64,000 nucleotides of DNA from Ectorhizobium quercum (GCF_026552795.1 NZ_JANFPI010000002.1:434001-498000), one strand, 5' to 3'; positions 8,737 through 19,136 are shown, numbered from the stretch's first letter. Program-made: numbers and translations. Notes: a model not told the origin generated them from the letters alone.

Positions 8737-9042
8737 ATGAAGAAGCTGACCGAAGCCGAACAGACCGCATTCGAGGCCGCCGCCTTCCGCCGCCTCGTCG
8801 CCCATCTGCGCGAACGCACCGACGTGCAGAACATCGACCTGATGAACCTCGCCGGCTTCTGCCGCAACTGCCTTTCCAACTGGTACGGCGATGCCGCGCG
8901 CGAGGCGGGCGTCGCACTCACGAAGGACGAGACGCGCGAGATCGTCTACGGCATGCCGTACGAGGACTGGAAAAGGCTACACCAGACGGAAGCCTCCGAC
9001 AGCCAGAAGGCCGCGTTCGAGAAGAACACGCCGCACGGCTGA
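8737..9042 (+). CDS. DUF1244 family protein
   Basis: This 101-residue protein matches the DUF1244 family, with the conserved NIDLMNLAGFCRNCLSNWY core holding a CxxC pair and the later YGMPYEDWKRLHQ. The family is small, mainly alpha- and gammaproteobacterial, and has no proven function; the CxxC might bind metal or be redox active (inference). It starts 10 bp after the N-formylglutamate amidohydrolase, with GAAGG just before the ATG, so the two are likely cotranscribed. Confidence 0.92.
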   Translation: MKKLTEAEQTAFEAAAFRRLVAHLRERTDVQNIDLMNLAGFCRNCLSNWYGDAAREAGVALTKDETREIVYGMPYEDWKRLHQTEASDSQKAAFEKNTPHG

Positions 9043-9128
9043 TCAATTCGCTTGACCTTCGCCGCGCGGCGGGGCAGGTCATGCCCGACCATTTTTCACC
9101 TGAACCATAATCATATAAGGAGAACCCG

Positions 9129-9395
9129 ATGACGGATGTTCACGGCGTTGCCCGCGATCAGCTCCGCGCCTTCATCGAGCGCATCGAACGCCTTGAAGAA
9201 GAAAAGAAGACCATCGCCGACGACATCAAGGATGTCTATGCGGAAGCCAAGGGCACGGGCTTCGACACCAAGATCCTCAAGAAGGTGATCGCCCTGCGCA
9301 AGAAGGACGATCAGGAGCGGATGGAAGAGGAAGCGATCCTCGAAACCTATCTCGCCGCGCTGGGCATGATCGAAAGTCCGCCGGACGCCGAATAA
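9129..9395 (+). CDS. DUF2312 / GapR-family DNA-binding protein
   Basis: This 88-residue protein matches UPF0335/DUF2312, with [20 protein letters not shown], then a charged helix containing [15 protein letters not shown] and [14 protein letters not shown]. The Caulobacter member GapR is a nucleoid-associated protein that clamps overtwisted, AT-rich DNA and helps replication and gyrase action. By family the same is likely here, though only the sequence match is seen. AAGGAG lies just before the ATG. The promoter region holds an AT-rich patch (CATAATCATATAA, 9105-9117). Confidence 0.92.
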   Translation: MTDVHGVARDQLRAFIERIERLEEEKKTIADDIKDVYAEAKGTGFDTKILKKVIALRKKDDQERMEEEAILETYLAALGMIESPPDAE

Positions 9396-9417
9396 ATCCG
9401 GGCCACCCGCCTCCATG

Positions 9418-9446
9418 AAAAAACGCCGGGACATCGCTCCCGGCGT
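9418..9446 (-). terminator. Hairpin with A-tract, left copy at repeat locus A
   Basis: ACGCCGGGA (9423-9431) pairs with TCCCGGCGT (9438-9446) around the loop CATCGC. A run of A (9418-9423) on the left makes it a terminator for minus-strand transcripts from the DUF882 gene. A near-identical direct copy follows the repeat element at 9578. Confidence 0.8.
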
Positions 9447-9577
9447 CGGACTGTTTACAAATGCCTCCCCCTCTCTTTCGTCATGCTCGGGCTTGACCCG
9501 AGCATCCAGCGGCAACCGCTGCATGGACCCTCGGGTCGAGCCCGAGGGTGACGGAGGAAAGGGCTTGCCATATACCA
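9447..9577 (-). repeat. Short palindromic repeat element, locus A (inverted orientation)
   Basis: A 131-bp noncoding block with a 75-bp core at 9479-9553. The core has palindrome GCTCGGG-CTTGA-CCCGAGC, a small inverted repeat CAGCG/CGCTG, and palindrome CCTCGGGT/GCCCGAGG, bounded by CGTCA and TGACG. The outer arms also match those at 29054 and 37141 when read on the minus strand. It resembles rhizobial RIME/REP-type intergenic elements. It lies between two direct copies of one terminator hairpin. Confidence 0.85.
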
Positions 9578-9605
9578 ACGCCGGAGCATCGCCCCGGCGT
9601 TTTTT
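9578..9605 (+). terminator. Hairpin with T-tract, right copy at repeat locus A
   Basis: ACGCCGG (9578-9584) pairs with CCGGCGT (9594-9600), followed by T6 with the stem end. It should terminate plus-strand transcripts from the DUF2312 gene. It carries the same CATCGC loop core, in the same orientation, as the hairpin at 9423, so the two are direct rather than inverted copies. Confidence 0.85.
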
Positions 9606-9615
9606 ATATTTCAGG

Positions 9616-11448
9616 TCAGGGAACGTTGACCGTCAGGACGCGGGAATTGCCCGAAAAGCGATCCGGCTCCGACTGGAGTTGCTGCGGCCGGTCGCCGGAA
9701 TCGTAGCCCGCCAGCGCCTGGGCCGTCACGCGCGGTGCCTTGAAGGCCGAGGCGGGCGCGGTCTGGCGCTGTTTCGCGAAGGCCCATTCGGCAAGCTTGG
9801 CGCCCGTCAGTTCGGCCGTGCCCGAACTCATGGCGCGGCGCGCCTTTTCAGCGTCGGCCTGCTGCGGACGGCCGCCCTTTTCCGGAAGTCCCGCCTCGAT
9901 GCCGCGCGGCAAGTCCTCGGACTTCTGGACCGGCATGTCGAAGACATCGCCGAAACGACCCGTCGATGGCGTGACGGTTTCAAGCGCCGCCACTTCCTGC
10001 GCCTTCTGCCGGGCGGCAGTCTCCGGCACCGGAACGCGCGTCGCGACCACGGTCGCCGTCGCGGCCTTCTCCATTGCCGACTGGAAATCGCGGCGGGCGT
10101 CCGTTCCGTCGGCGGCGAGGGCCGCCACCATTCCGGCGGACAGTTCCTCCTGTTCGGCGAGATCGTCTTCGCCTTCCTCGTCGCCGTCGACGCCGGCCAT
10201 CAGGCTTTCGGCAACGGACGGACGGGACAGCGGCAGCGGCACGCCGCCGGAAAGTTCCGGTACAACCGGCGAGATCGACGCGGTCATGAGCGGTTCCGTT
10301 TCGGGCTGCTCGTTACGCCCGGCAAGCAGGGTCGGCACCGGAATGGCCATGCCGGCAAGATCCGGAGCGACGCCGGCCGAAGCGTCGGAGGCCTGCGGCC
10401 GGTCCGCCGGCAGAACCGAGGCGATGGCTTCCTGCGCCGTGCTGCGCGGCGGAGAATAAAGTGCCGTTGCCAGCCCGTTGCCGGCGACCTGGCCTGCATA
10501 GGCCGGGCGGGCGGCGGGAACCGGTGCGGACGCCACTTCCGTGCCCGGAAGATTGCGGACTTCGGTGCGCGCCGTCAGAACTTCCTGCTGCGGTGCCGGT
10601 GCGGCGGGTGCGGCGCGGGCCGGTGCCTGCTGCCGCGACGGCGCGCGGGCCGGCGCCGTGATGGCGTCCGCATCCTCGTTCTCGTCGCCTCCGCCGAACA
10701 GGGCGGTCAGGAGATTGCGCCGTTTCGGCTGCCCGCTGCGGGAATCCGCGACCATGACGCCGGCGGGCGCCCCGCCCCTTTGCTTGTACTCGGCCAGCGC
10801 CTGCTGATAACCGGGAAGCGGCTTTCCGTCCGCGGGAATGTGCAGCGTCTTGCCGTTCGGGAAGAGACTGACCAGTTCCTTGCGGCTCATGCGCGGCCAG
10901 GCGCGAACGTTGCCGACGTCGAGATGCACGAAGGGCGAGCCGGATTTCGGATAATAGCCGACGCCGCCGCCCTGGACCCGCATCGCCGTCTCGCGCAGCT
11001 TCTTCAGCGGCACGCCCGGAATATAGAAATCCATCGCCTTGCCGAGCATGTGCTGGCTCTTTTCCGCCACACCCGCCGTGCGCGAGCGCAGCATGGCGTT
11101 GGTATTGGGCGAACGGTAGCCGGAAACCGCATGAATATAGTCCTTCGCTCCCACGGAGCGATAGACCTCCCACACGAGATCCCACAGCCTGGGATCCATG
11201 CGGGTCGGCTCGTTGCGGCGCCAGTCGCGCAGCAGACGGTTCAGGGCATCCAGACCCTTTTGGTCGTAACGGCCGTTGCGCTTGTAGACGATGTTGGCGC
11301 GCTCTCCGGTATGGACGAAGTAAATCTTCAGACTGCGGGTCTGGCCCGCCGCCTGCGCTGTCGCGACCGGCCAGCTTGAAAAGACCAGCGCCAGGGCAAC
11401 CAGGGTCGCAACCATCTTGTCCACGAACAGTGTGCCGAATCTGGCCAT
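9616..11448 (-). CDS. DUF882 (peptidase M15-like, YcbK family) exported protein with long disordered tail
   Basis: A protein of about 610 residues. A signal sequence (VATLVALALVFSSWPVATAQAAG) precedes a DUF882/peptidase-M15-like domain of about 160 residues, with KIYFVHTGE, the zinc-site-like SGYRSPNTNAMLR, SQHMLGKAMDFYIP and FVHLDVGNVRAW. This fold is found in peptidoglycan D-Ala-D-Ala or L,D-type peptidases. The remaining 400 residues are rich in Ala, Pro, Arg and Glu and look disordered. An in-frame ATG at 11526 would add 26 residues before the signal sequence; neither start has a clear ribosome site. It is convergent with the DUF2312 gene. Confidence 0.85.
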   Translation of the reverse strand: MARFGTLFVDKMVATLVALALVFSSWPVATAQAAGQTRSLKIYFVHTGERANIVYKRNGRYDQKGLDALNRLLRDWRRNEPTRMDPRLWDLVWEVYRSVGAKDYIHAVSGYRSPNTNAMLRSRTAGVAEKSQHMLGKAMDFYIPGVPLKKLRETAMRVQGGGVGYYPKSGSPFVHLDVGNVRAWPRMSRKELVSLFPNGKTLHIPADGKPLPGYQQALAEYKQRGGAPAGVMVADSRSGQPKRRNLLTALFGGGDENEDADAITAPARAPSRQQAPARAAPAAPAPQQEVLTARTEVRNLPGTEVASAPVPAARPAYAGQVAGNGLATALYSPPRSTAQEAIASVLPADRPQASDASAGVAPDLAGMAIPVPTLLAGRNEQPETEPLMTASISPVVPELSGGVPLPLSRPSVAESLMAGVDGDEEGEDDLAEQEELSAGMVAALAADGTDARRDFQSAMEKAATATVVATRVPVPETAARQKAQEVAALETVTPSTGRFGDVFDMPVQKSEDLPRGIEAGLPEKGGRPQQADAEKARRAMSSGTAELTGAKLAEWAFAKQRQTAPASAFKAPRVTAQALAGYDSGDRPQQLQSEPDRFSGNSRVLTVNVP

Positions 11449-11691
11449 CGCGCCGCATGAAACTGCGGCCGGCGGCGTTTCATTTTCGTACCCGTAAGGC
11501 AAGGCTATCCCCATCGCAGACAACATGAGTTGCCTGAATTGACTGTCAAATACGGTGACACGATGGCCAATCTGCCACAGTCACCCGCTCATTTCCCGCA
11601 TGGTGAATCGTTCACTAACAGGACATTGACAAAGGGTAACTGCTTATCCTTGCCGAGACCTTAACTTGGATCAACAGGCATGGTTAACGGT
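11449..11691. other. Intergenic region upstream of the DUF882 gene
   Basis: AT-richer than the surroundings, with TTGACA-like (11625-11630) and TTAAC motifs. It must carry the promoter of the minus-strand DUF882 gene, but I cannot place it. No coding frame is convincing, except that the alternative DUF882 start at 11526 would use part of it. The block ends at the terminator of the response-regulator gene. Confidence 0.4.
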
Positions 11692-11727
11692 AAACGCCCC
11701 CGCGCCGGATGTGGCGCGGGGGCGTTT
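11692..11727 (-). terminator. Strong hairpin downstream of the sigma-54 regulator
   Basis: A perfect 15-bp stem, left arm 11692-11706 and right arm 11713-11727, with a 6-nt loop. It ends in AAA on the plus strand, so TTT on the minus strand, where the regulator gene stops at 11760. Confidence 0.8.
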
Positions 11728-11759
11728 CGCAGAGGCCGTCTGCCGGCCGCAGGTCCGTC

Positions 11760-13268
<1,509 letters not shown>

Positions 13269-13466
13269 TTTCGCTCCCCCTGTTCTGCTCGGCTTTCGTT
13301 CAGCGAACTGCGGACCCATGAGAGTTGCCACAAAGGCTTGAACATCAGGTTTTGGGAAAGGCTTGCATTTTAACGATCGAGGCACCACACAAGGGACGAT
13401 CATCCATTTCCCGTTTCGGTGCGTTCCCATCAGAGCCGGCGAAGCGGCCAGCCAAGGAGCCGGATC

Positions 13467-15272
13467 ATGTCCACAGCCCCCTCCCCGCTCGGTGAATTGC
13501 CCGTCTGGGATCTTTCCCATCTCTATCCTTCCGCCGCCTCCGCCGAATTCACCGGAGCGCTGGCGAAGGCGCAGGGCGACGCCCTGGCCTTCGAAGCGAA
13601 GTGGAAGGGCAAGCTCGCCGCAGCGGCGGCAAAGACCGGTCCGGAGGGGATCGGCGCGGCCATCGAGGAATACGAGGCGCTGTCGGACCTCATGGGCCGG
13701 ATCGGCTCCTTCGCCGGCCTCGCCTACTACGCCGAAACGACCAGCCCGGAAAAGGGCAAGGTCTTCGGCGACACCCAGGCGAAGCTGACGGACGCCTCCT
13801 CCCACCTTCTGTTCTTCGGGCTGGAACTGAACCGCATCGACGACGCGGTGATGGAAGCCTGCCTGAAGGCCGACGCAAAGGCCGCGCATTACCGTCCGTG
13901 GATCGAGGACCTGAAGAAGGACAAGCCCTATCAGCTCGACGACAGGATCGAACAGCTCTTCCTCGAAAAGAGCCAGACCGGCGCCGGCGCCTTCAACCGG
14001 CTGTTCGACGAGACGCTGGCAAGCCTCGTCTTCACCATCGACGGGGTGGAAATGCCGCTGGAGGCAGCACTGACGCTGCTTCAGGACGCCGATCCGGCCA
14101 GGCGCAAGGCAGCCGCGGAAGGGCTGACTGCGGTCTTCAAGGAGAACCTGCGGCTCTTCACCCTCGTCACCAACACGCTGGCCAAGGACAAGGAGATTTC
14201 CGACCGCTGGCGCGGCTTCGAGGACATCGCCGACAGCCGCCATCTGGCCAACCGCGTCGAGCGCGAGGTGGTCGATGCGCTGGTCGCCGCCGTCAAGGCC
14301 GCCTGGCCGCGCCTTTCGCACCGCTATTACGCGATGAAGGCGAAATGGCTGGGCATGGAAAAGCTGAACTACTGGGACCGCAACGCGCCGCTGCCGGAAA
14401 CGCCGGATGCGGCGATCCCCTGGGCCGAGGCGAAGAAGACCGTTCTCGACGCCTATGGCGCCTTCGCGCCGGAAATGGCGGAAATCGCCGGACGCTTCTT
14501 CGACGGCAACTGGATCGACGCCCCGGCCCGGCCCGGCAAGGCCTCGGGCGCCTTTGCCCACCCGACCGTGCCCTCGGCGCACCCCTATGTGCTCGTCAAC
14601 TATCTCGGCAAGCCGCGCGACGTGATGACGCTCGCCCACGAACTCGGCCACGGCGTCCATCAGGTCCTGGCGGGCGGCCAGGGCGCGCTGATGTGCGACA
14701 CGCCGCTGACGCTGGCCGAAACCGCGTCCGTCTTCGGCGAGATGCTGACCTTCCGCGCCCTTCTCGACAGGACGGAGAACCCGCGCGAGCGCAAGGCCAT
14801 GCTCGCCCAGAAGGTCGAGGACATGATCAACACGGTCGTGCGCCAGATCGCTTTCTACGAATTCGAGCGCAAGGTCCACACCGCCCGGCGCGAAGGCGAA
14901 CTGACGGCGGACGATATCGGCAAGCTCTGGCTCTCGGTTCAGGCGGAAAGCCTTGGGGACGCCATCGCCATCTCGGAAGGCTACGAGACGTGGTGGTCCT
15001 ATGTCCCCCACTTCATCCACTCGCCCTTCTACGTCTATGCCTATGCCTTCGGCGACTGCCTGGTGAACTCGCTCTACGCCGTCTATCGCGACGCGGAAAC
15101 GGGCTTCCAGCAGAAATATTTCGACCTGCTCAAGGCCGGCGGCTCGAAGAACTATGCGGAACTGCTGAAGCCCTTCGGCCTCGACGCCACCGACCCGGAC
15201 TTCTGGAATCGCGGCCTGTCGATGATCGAAAGCCTGATCGACGAGCTTGAGGCACTCGACAGGCAAGCCTGA
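13467..15272 (+). CDS. pepF: Oligoendopeptidase F (M3 zinc metallopeptidase)
   Basis: This 601-residue cytoplasmic peptidase of family M3B cleaves short peptides. The zinc motif HELGHG starts at about residue 391 (MTLAHELGHGVHQVL). The third ligand region is ETASVFGEM. The C-terminal SPFYVYAYAFGDCLVNSLY is typical of PepF. The ATG at 13467 has AAGGAG eight bases upstream; the 16-residue in-frame extension has no support. It is divergent from the sigma-54 regulator and convergent with the ClbS-like gene, with a palindromic repeat between the latter two. Confidence 0.95.
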   Translation: MSTAPSPLGELPVWDLSHLYPSAASAEFTGALAKAQGDALAFEAKWKGKLAAAAAKTGPEGIGAAIEEYEALSDLMGRIGSFAGLAYYAETTSPEKGKVFGDTQAKLTDASSHLLFFGLELNRIDDAVMEACLKADAKAAHYRPWIEDLKKDKPYQLDDRIEQLFLEKSQTGAGAFNRLFDETLASLVFTIDGVEMPLEAALTLLQDADPARRKAAAEGLTAVFKENLRLFTLVTNTLAKDKEISDRWRGFEDIADSRHLANRVEREVVDALVAAVKAAWPRLSHRYYAMKAKWLGMEKLNYWDRNAPLPETPDAAIPWAEAKKTVLDAYGAFAPEMAEIAGRFFDGNWIDAPARPGKASGAFAHPTVPSAHPYVLVNYLGKPRDVMTLAHELGHGVHQVLAGGQGALMCDTPLTLAETASVFGEMLTFRALLDRTENPRERKAMLAQKVEDMINTVVRQIAFYEFERKVHTARREGELTADDIGKLWLSVQAESLGDAIAISEGYETWWSYVPHFIHSPFYVYAYAFGDCLVNSLYAVYRDAETGFQQKYFDLLKAGGSKNYAELLKPFGLDATDPDFWNRGLSMIESLIDELEALDRQA

Positions 15273-15312
15273 GCACCGGCAAAGGTCAGAGACGGAAGCG
15301 TAACCTCTCCTC

Positions 15313-15387
15313 CGTCATCCTCGGGCTAGACCCGAGGGTCCATGCGGCGGGTGCCGCTGGATGGTCGGGTCAAGCCCGACCATGACG
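15313..15387 (+). repeat. Short palindromic repeat core, locus B
   Basis: A 75-bp core, CGTCA...TGACG, with palindromes CCTCGGG/CCCGAGG and GGTCGGG/CCCGACC around a GCGGC/GCCGC centre. It is the same family and orientation as the copies at 29080 and 37165. It lies in the 134-bp gap between the convergent pepF and ClbS-like genes. Unlike the other three, it has no duplicated hairpin beside it and its outer arms are only partly recognisable. Confidence 0.85.
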
Positions 15388-15406
15388 AAAGAATGGTTAG
15401 GGTCCG

Positions 15407-15919
15407 TCAGTTCAGCCCGTTCGCCTTCTTCCACGCCCGCACCCGTTTGCGGGCGTTCTCGTAAGGCGCGGCCGTGTTGAACTGGATCATCCGGCCAAGC
15501 GGATATTGGCCATAGAACGGCAGTCCGTAGAGCGCGTCGTCGTCGAGGCGCCCGATCAGGGCGACGGTCCGTCCCTTCTCCAGATCGAGGCGTTCCAGAC
15601 GCTCCTCCCAGCCGAGCGCTGCGTAATCGGCGTGGAATTTTTCCGCCAGCCTTCCCAGTTCGTTCCATTTGTAACCCGTCTCGGGAAAATCGACCGGCAG
15701 CCCGGCGGCCCGCCGCTCCTGCCATTTCAGCAGCAGCGCATTCCAGCCGATCAGATAGGCGACGATGTCGGCGACGCTCATCGTCGTGCCTTTCGAGCGG
15801 CCTTCGAGCGACCGTTCGAAAACCCGCTCCGCCGGGATCGCTTTCAGTTCGCGCAGCAGACGATCGTAATTCTTCTCGATCACCGCCAGCAACTGGGCCT
15901 TGCTGAACGCGACAGCCAT
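15407..15919 (-). CDS. ClbS/DfsB family four-helix-bundle protein
   Basis: This 170-residue protein matches the ClbS/DfsB family (DinB-like helical fold), with FSKAQLLAVIEKNYDRLLRELKAIP, the SVADIVAYLIGWNALLLKW motif, GYKWNELGRLAEKFHADY and RVRAWKKANGLN at the end. ClbS in colibactin producers is a cyclopropane hydrolase that gives self-protection. Most family members elsewhere have no known substrate, and no toxin cluster is near, so only the family is claimed. GGGAGGG precedes the ATG. It is divergent from the DUF3445 gene. Confidence 0.9.
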   Translation of the reverse strand: MAVAFSKAQLLAVIEKNYDRLLRELKAIPAERVFERSLEGRSKGTTMSVADIVAYLIGWNALLLKWQERRAAGLPVDFPETGYKWNELGRLAEKFHADYAALGWEERLERLDLEKGRTVALIGRLDDDALYGLPFYGQYPLGRMIQFNTAAPYENARKRVRAWKKANGLN

Positions 15920-16008
15920 GAATGAATCCCTCCCGCTGCGTGAAATCGGAGCTTGCCCTTATGTTTTCCGCGGCGCAACATGGCAAAAAAGACAAGGGAA
16001 CAGCAACG

Positions 16009-16938
16009 ATGGAACAACTGATCGAAAAGCCTGTCTACACACCTTTCAGAGGTGGACACAAACCCTTCACCATCGCCATTTCGCCGCTCGATCCGAACTG
16101 TTGGATCGAACCGGACGAGGAGATCGGCTTCTTCCTCTCGGAAAAACGCCGTCTCGGCGCGGAGGTCTTCGACACGATCTACAAGGCCGAGCCGGAAACC
16201 GACGCGGCGCAGCGGGAGGTTCTGGCCGAACTCTCCGGCTGGCTGACGGCCAATCGCCCGGACGTCTGGCAGCGCGACGGCAGCCTGGTCCACGTCGCCG
16301 GCCACACGGTCGATCTGGAGGATGAGAGCCTGCCGCCCCTCGTGCGCGCCGGCCTTCTGGTGCAGGACGACCTGGTGCTGATGCGCCGCGGCGAGGACGG
16401 CTGGCGCATCGCCGCCGCCCATCTGGCCTTCCCCTCCTCCTGGTCGCTGGAGGACAAGTTCGGCCGACCAATGGAGCAGGTCCACGCCGAGGTGCCGGAC
16501 TTCAAGGGCGGCACGCGCAACGCCACGATCATCAACCGCATGTTCGACAACTTCAAGCCTGGCATGCCGGTGAAGCGCTACAACTGGACGATCAACTGGA
16601 GCTACGAACTGCATCTGCCGGCGACCAAGACCTATGCGCCGAACGTCGAGGCCCGCAACGTCGCGCCCGGGGCGAGCTTCATCCGCATCGAGCGGCAGTC
16701 GCTCGCCCGGATGCCGGTCTCCGGCGACCTGCTCTTCACCATCCGCATCTATATCGACCCGGTGAAGGCGATGGAGGAGAATCCGGAACTGGCACCCGCC
16801 GCCCTTTCGCTGGCCGACCAGCTCGAGGGGCTGACGACCGAACAGGCGAACTACAAGGGCCTGACGGAAAAACGTCCCGAACTCGTCGCCCATCTGCGCG
16901 CCATCGCCGCCGCCCACGAGGCCGCTGCCGCCGGCTGA
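16009..16938 (+). CDS. DUF3445 / heme-dependent oxidative N-demethylase family protein
   Basis: This 309-residue protein fits the DUF3445 family (heme-dependent oxidative N-demethylase-like). Features are the opening YTPFRGGHKPFTIAISPLD, WIEPDEEIGFFLSEK, the core AAHLAFPSSWSLEDKFGRPMEQVHAEVP with its His, and NWSYELHLP then SFIRIERQSLARMP. Some members act on methylated amines such as dimethylamine, but no methylotrophy genes are near. The ATG at 16009 follows AAGGGA; upstream in-frame codons would run into the ClbS promoter. It precedes homospermidine synthase but with a gap of 179 bp. Confidence 0.88.
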   Translation: MEQLIEKPVYTPFRGGHKPFTIAISPLDPNCWIEPDEEIGFFLSEKRRLGAEVFDTIYKAEPETDAAQREVLAELSGWLTANRPDVWQRDGSLVHVAGHTVDLEDESLPPLVRAGLLVQDDLVLMRRGEDGWRIAAAHLAFPSSWSLEDKFGRPMEQVHAEVPDFKGGTRNATIINRMFDNFKPGMPVKRYNWTINWSYELHLPATKTYAPNVEARNVAPGASFIRIERQSLARMPVSGDLLFTIRIYIDPVKAMEENPELAPAALSLADQLEGLTTEQANYKGLTEKRPELVAHLRAIAAAHEAAAAG

Positions 16939-17117
16939 TCCCGCCCGCGGCATTTCGCTGGAAAAACCGGCGAGAAATCGCTCCGCAAGCGCCGGCACCG
17001 CCACTTTATTGTGACGAAGTTTTGTGATCTAGCGTTATCCGGGAGGAAAGCCTCCCGGAAATGCGCGACATCACGAATGGCCGGACCCGATATCCGCCGA
17101 AGGAGCAAAGAGACACT

Positions 17118-18563
17118 ATGTCCGAACAGACCTACCCGGTTTACGCTGAAATCACCGGCCCGATCGTCATGATCGGCTTCGGCTCCATCGGCCGTGGAAC
17201 CCTGCCGCTTATCGAGCGCCACTTCAAGTTCGACAAGAGCCGTCTCGTCGTGATCGACCCGCGCAATGACGAAGCCGAGCTTCTGGCCAGCCACGGCGTC
17301 CGTCACATCCAGGCGCATGTCACCAGGGAAAACTACAAGACCCTGCTGAAGCCGCTTCTGACCGAGGGCGAAGGCCAGGGCTTCTGCGTCAACCTCTCGG
17401 TCGACACCGGTTCGCTCGACATCATCAAGCTTTGCCGCAAGCTCGACGTCCTTTATATCGACACGGTGGTCGAACCTTGGCTCGGCTTCTATTTCGACGA
17501 AAGCGCCTCCAACGCCGACCGCACCAACTATGCGCTGCGCGAAACCGTGCGCAAGGAGAAACAGAAGAATCCGGGCGGCACGACGGCGGTCTCCACCTGC
17601 GGCGCCAATCCGGGCATGGTCTCGTGGTTCGTCAAGCAGGCGCTCGTGAACCTCGCCAGCGAAATCGGCCTCGAATTCCAGGAACCGGCGACGGACGACC
17701 GCGAAGGCTGGGCGAAGCTCATGAAGAAGGTCGGCGTCAAGGGCGTCCACATCGCCGAACGCGACACGCAGCGCGCGATCAACCCCAAGCCGCTCGACGT
17801 CTTCTGGAACACCTGGTCGGTCGAAGGCTTCATCGCCGAGGGCCTCCAGCCCGCCGAACTCGGCTGGGGCACCCATGAAAAGTGGATGCCGAAGAACGCC
17901 AGGAAGCACAAGAAGGGCTGCAAGGCGGCGATCTACCTCGAACAGCCGGGCGCCAACACCCGCGTGCGCAGCTGGTGCCCGACGCCGGGCGCGCAGTACG
18001 GCTTCCTCGTGACCCATAACGAGTCGATCTCGATCGCCGATTTCTTCACCGTCCGTGACAAGAACGGCGACGTCACCTACCGCCCGACCTGCCACTACGC
18101 CTACCATCCCGCGAACGACGCCGTGCTGTCGCTGCACGAGATGTTCGGCAATGGCGGCAAGGCTCAGCCCGTGCAGCACGTCCTCGACGAGGACGAACTG
18201 GTGGACGGCGTCGACGAACTCGGCGTGCTGCTCTACGGCCACGAGAAGAACGCCTACTGGTACGGCTCGCGCCTGTCGCTGGAGGAAACCCGCCGCATCG
18301 CCCCCTACCAGAACGCCACCGGTCTGCAAGTCACCTCCGCCGTGCTCGCCGGCATGGTCTGGGCGCTGGAAAATCCGAAGGCCGGCATCGTGGAGGCCGA
18401 CGAGGTCGACTACAGGCGCTGCCTCGAAGTCCAGACGCCCTATCTCGGCCCGGTCGAGGGTCATTACACCGACTGGACCCCGCTCGAAGGCCGCCCGGGT
18501 CTCTTCCCGGAGGATATCGACGAGAAAGACCCCTGGCAGTTCCGCAACATTCTGGTACGCTGA
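17118..18563 (+). CDS. hss: Homospermidine synthase
   Basis: Homospermidine synthase makes sym-homospermidine from putrescine with NAD+, the main polyamine of many rhizobia. The 481-residue protein has an N-terminal nucleotide fold with IVMIGFGSIGRGTLPLIERH, then LVVIDPRNDEAELL, NLSVDTGSLDIIKLCRKL, the VEPWLGFYFDE block and ASNADRTNYALRE. Later come STCGANPGMVSWFVKQAL and ERDTQRAINPKPLDVFWNTWS, all typical of bacterial HSS. AAGGAG precedes the ATG. The gene ends in a strong intrinsic terminator and looks monocistronic. Confidence 0.96.
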   Translation: MSEQTYPVYAEITGPIVMIGFGSIGRGTLPLIERHFKFDKSRLVVIDPRNDEAELLASHGVRHIQAHVTRENYKTLLKPLLTEGEGQGFCVNLSVDTGSLDIIKLCRKLDVLYIDTVVEPWLGFYFDESASNADRTNYALRETVRKEKQKNPGGTTAVSTCGANPGMVSWFVKQALVNLASEIGLEFQEPATDDREGWAKLMKKVGVKGVHIAERDTQRAINPKPLDVFWNTWSVEGFIAEGLQPAELGWGTHEKWMPKNARKHKKGCKAAIYLEQPGANTRVRSWCPTPGAQYGFLVTHNESISIADFFTVRDKNGDVTYRPTCHYAYHPANDAVLSLHEMFGNGGKAQPVQHVLDEDELVDGVDELGVLLYGHEKNAYWYGSRLSLEETRRIAPYQNATGLQVTSAVLAGMVWALENPKAGIVEADEVDYRRCLEVQTPYLGPVEGHYTDWTPLEGRPGLFPEDIDEKDPWQFRNILVR

Positions 18564-18570
18564 ACGGCAA

Positions 18571-18618
18571 CCTGCGGCTGTGCGGAGTTGAAGACCCGCA
18601 CAGCCGCAGGGCATTTTT
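18571..18618 (+). terminator. Intrinsic terminator of hss
   Basis: A perfect 15-bp stem, CCTGCGGCTGTGCGG (18571-18585) with its complement at 18596-18610, a 10-nt loop and then GCA and T5. It starts eight bases after the hss stop. Confidence 0.93.
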
Positions 18619-18726
18619 GCAACGCTGATCATTGATTGGCGGCGATTCGCGCGACATATCTTGTCATGCAGCCACACCATAGGCATGGTCGGGCGTGACG
18701 TGCATGCAGAATCGCTGGAGAAACCG

Positions 18727-19110
18727 ATGACATTCCGGACAAGCCTCACTCTCATCCTGACGGCAGCGGGTCTGTCCGCCTGCGTTTCGGCTCCGCCGTC
18801 CTACCAGTATTCGCGCTCGATGCCGCAGCCGCAGCGCCCCTTCTCGCCCGTGGACGGTGAGTGGGCGGACGCCAACGGCATCGTGTCGACCTTCCAGAAC
18901 GGCACGTTCTCGACCCGCACGACCGACGGAACCAACACCCTGCTCGCCTCGGGCAACTATGTCCAGAAATCGGATCGCCTTTTCGAGATCAACATGACCT
19001 CCCTGGTCCGCAACACCCAGTCGCGCGTCAATTGCGCGCTGGTGACGCAGAGCCAGCTCAACTGCACCTCCGACGCCGGCGGCCAGTTCTCGCTCTCCCG
19101 CCGCGGCTAA
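18727..19110 (+). CDS. omp10: Outer-membrane lipoprotein, Omp10 family
   Basis: This 127-residue lipoprotein has the lipobox LSAC with the lipid-bearing Cys19. The mature domain closely follows Brucella Omp10: [35 protein letters not shown], then [42 protein letters not shown]. The two cysteines in NCALV and NCTS probably form a disulfide. It should be anchored in the outer membrane; its biochemical role is unknown. The ATG at 18727 is chosen for the signal peptide; a longer frame exists upstream. It is followed by its own terminator. Confidence 0.93.
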   Translation: MTFRTSLTLILTAAGLSACVSAPPSYQYSRSMPQPQRPFSPVDGEWADANGIVSTFQNGTFSTRTTDGTNTLLASGNYVQKSDRLFEINMTSLVRNTQSRVNCALVTQSQLNCTSDAGGQFSLSRRG

Positions 19111-19136
19111 CCGCCTGCGACAGAAAGCCGAATCCG

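Noticed and set aside
13269..15266. A minus-strand extension of the sigma-54 regulator through pepF (frame of 1168 codons)
   Set aside because: The region opposite pepF is a low-information shadow; the receiver domain begins right at the GTG at 13268 with a good ribosome site.
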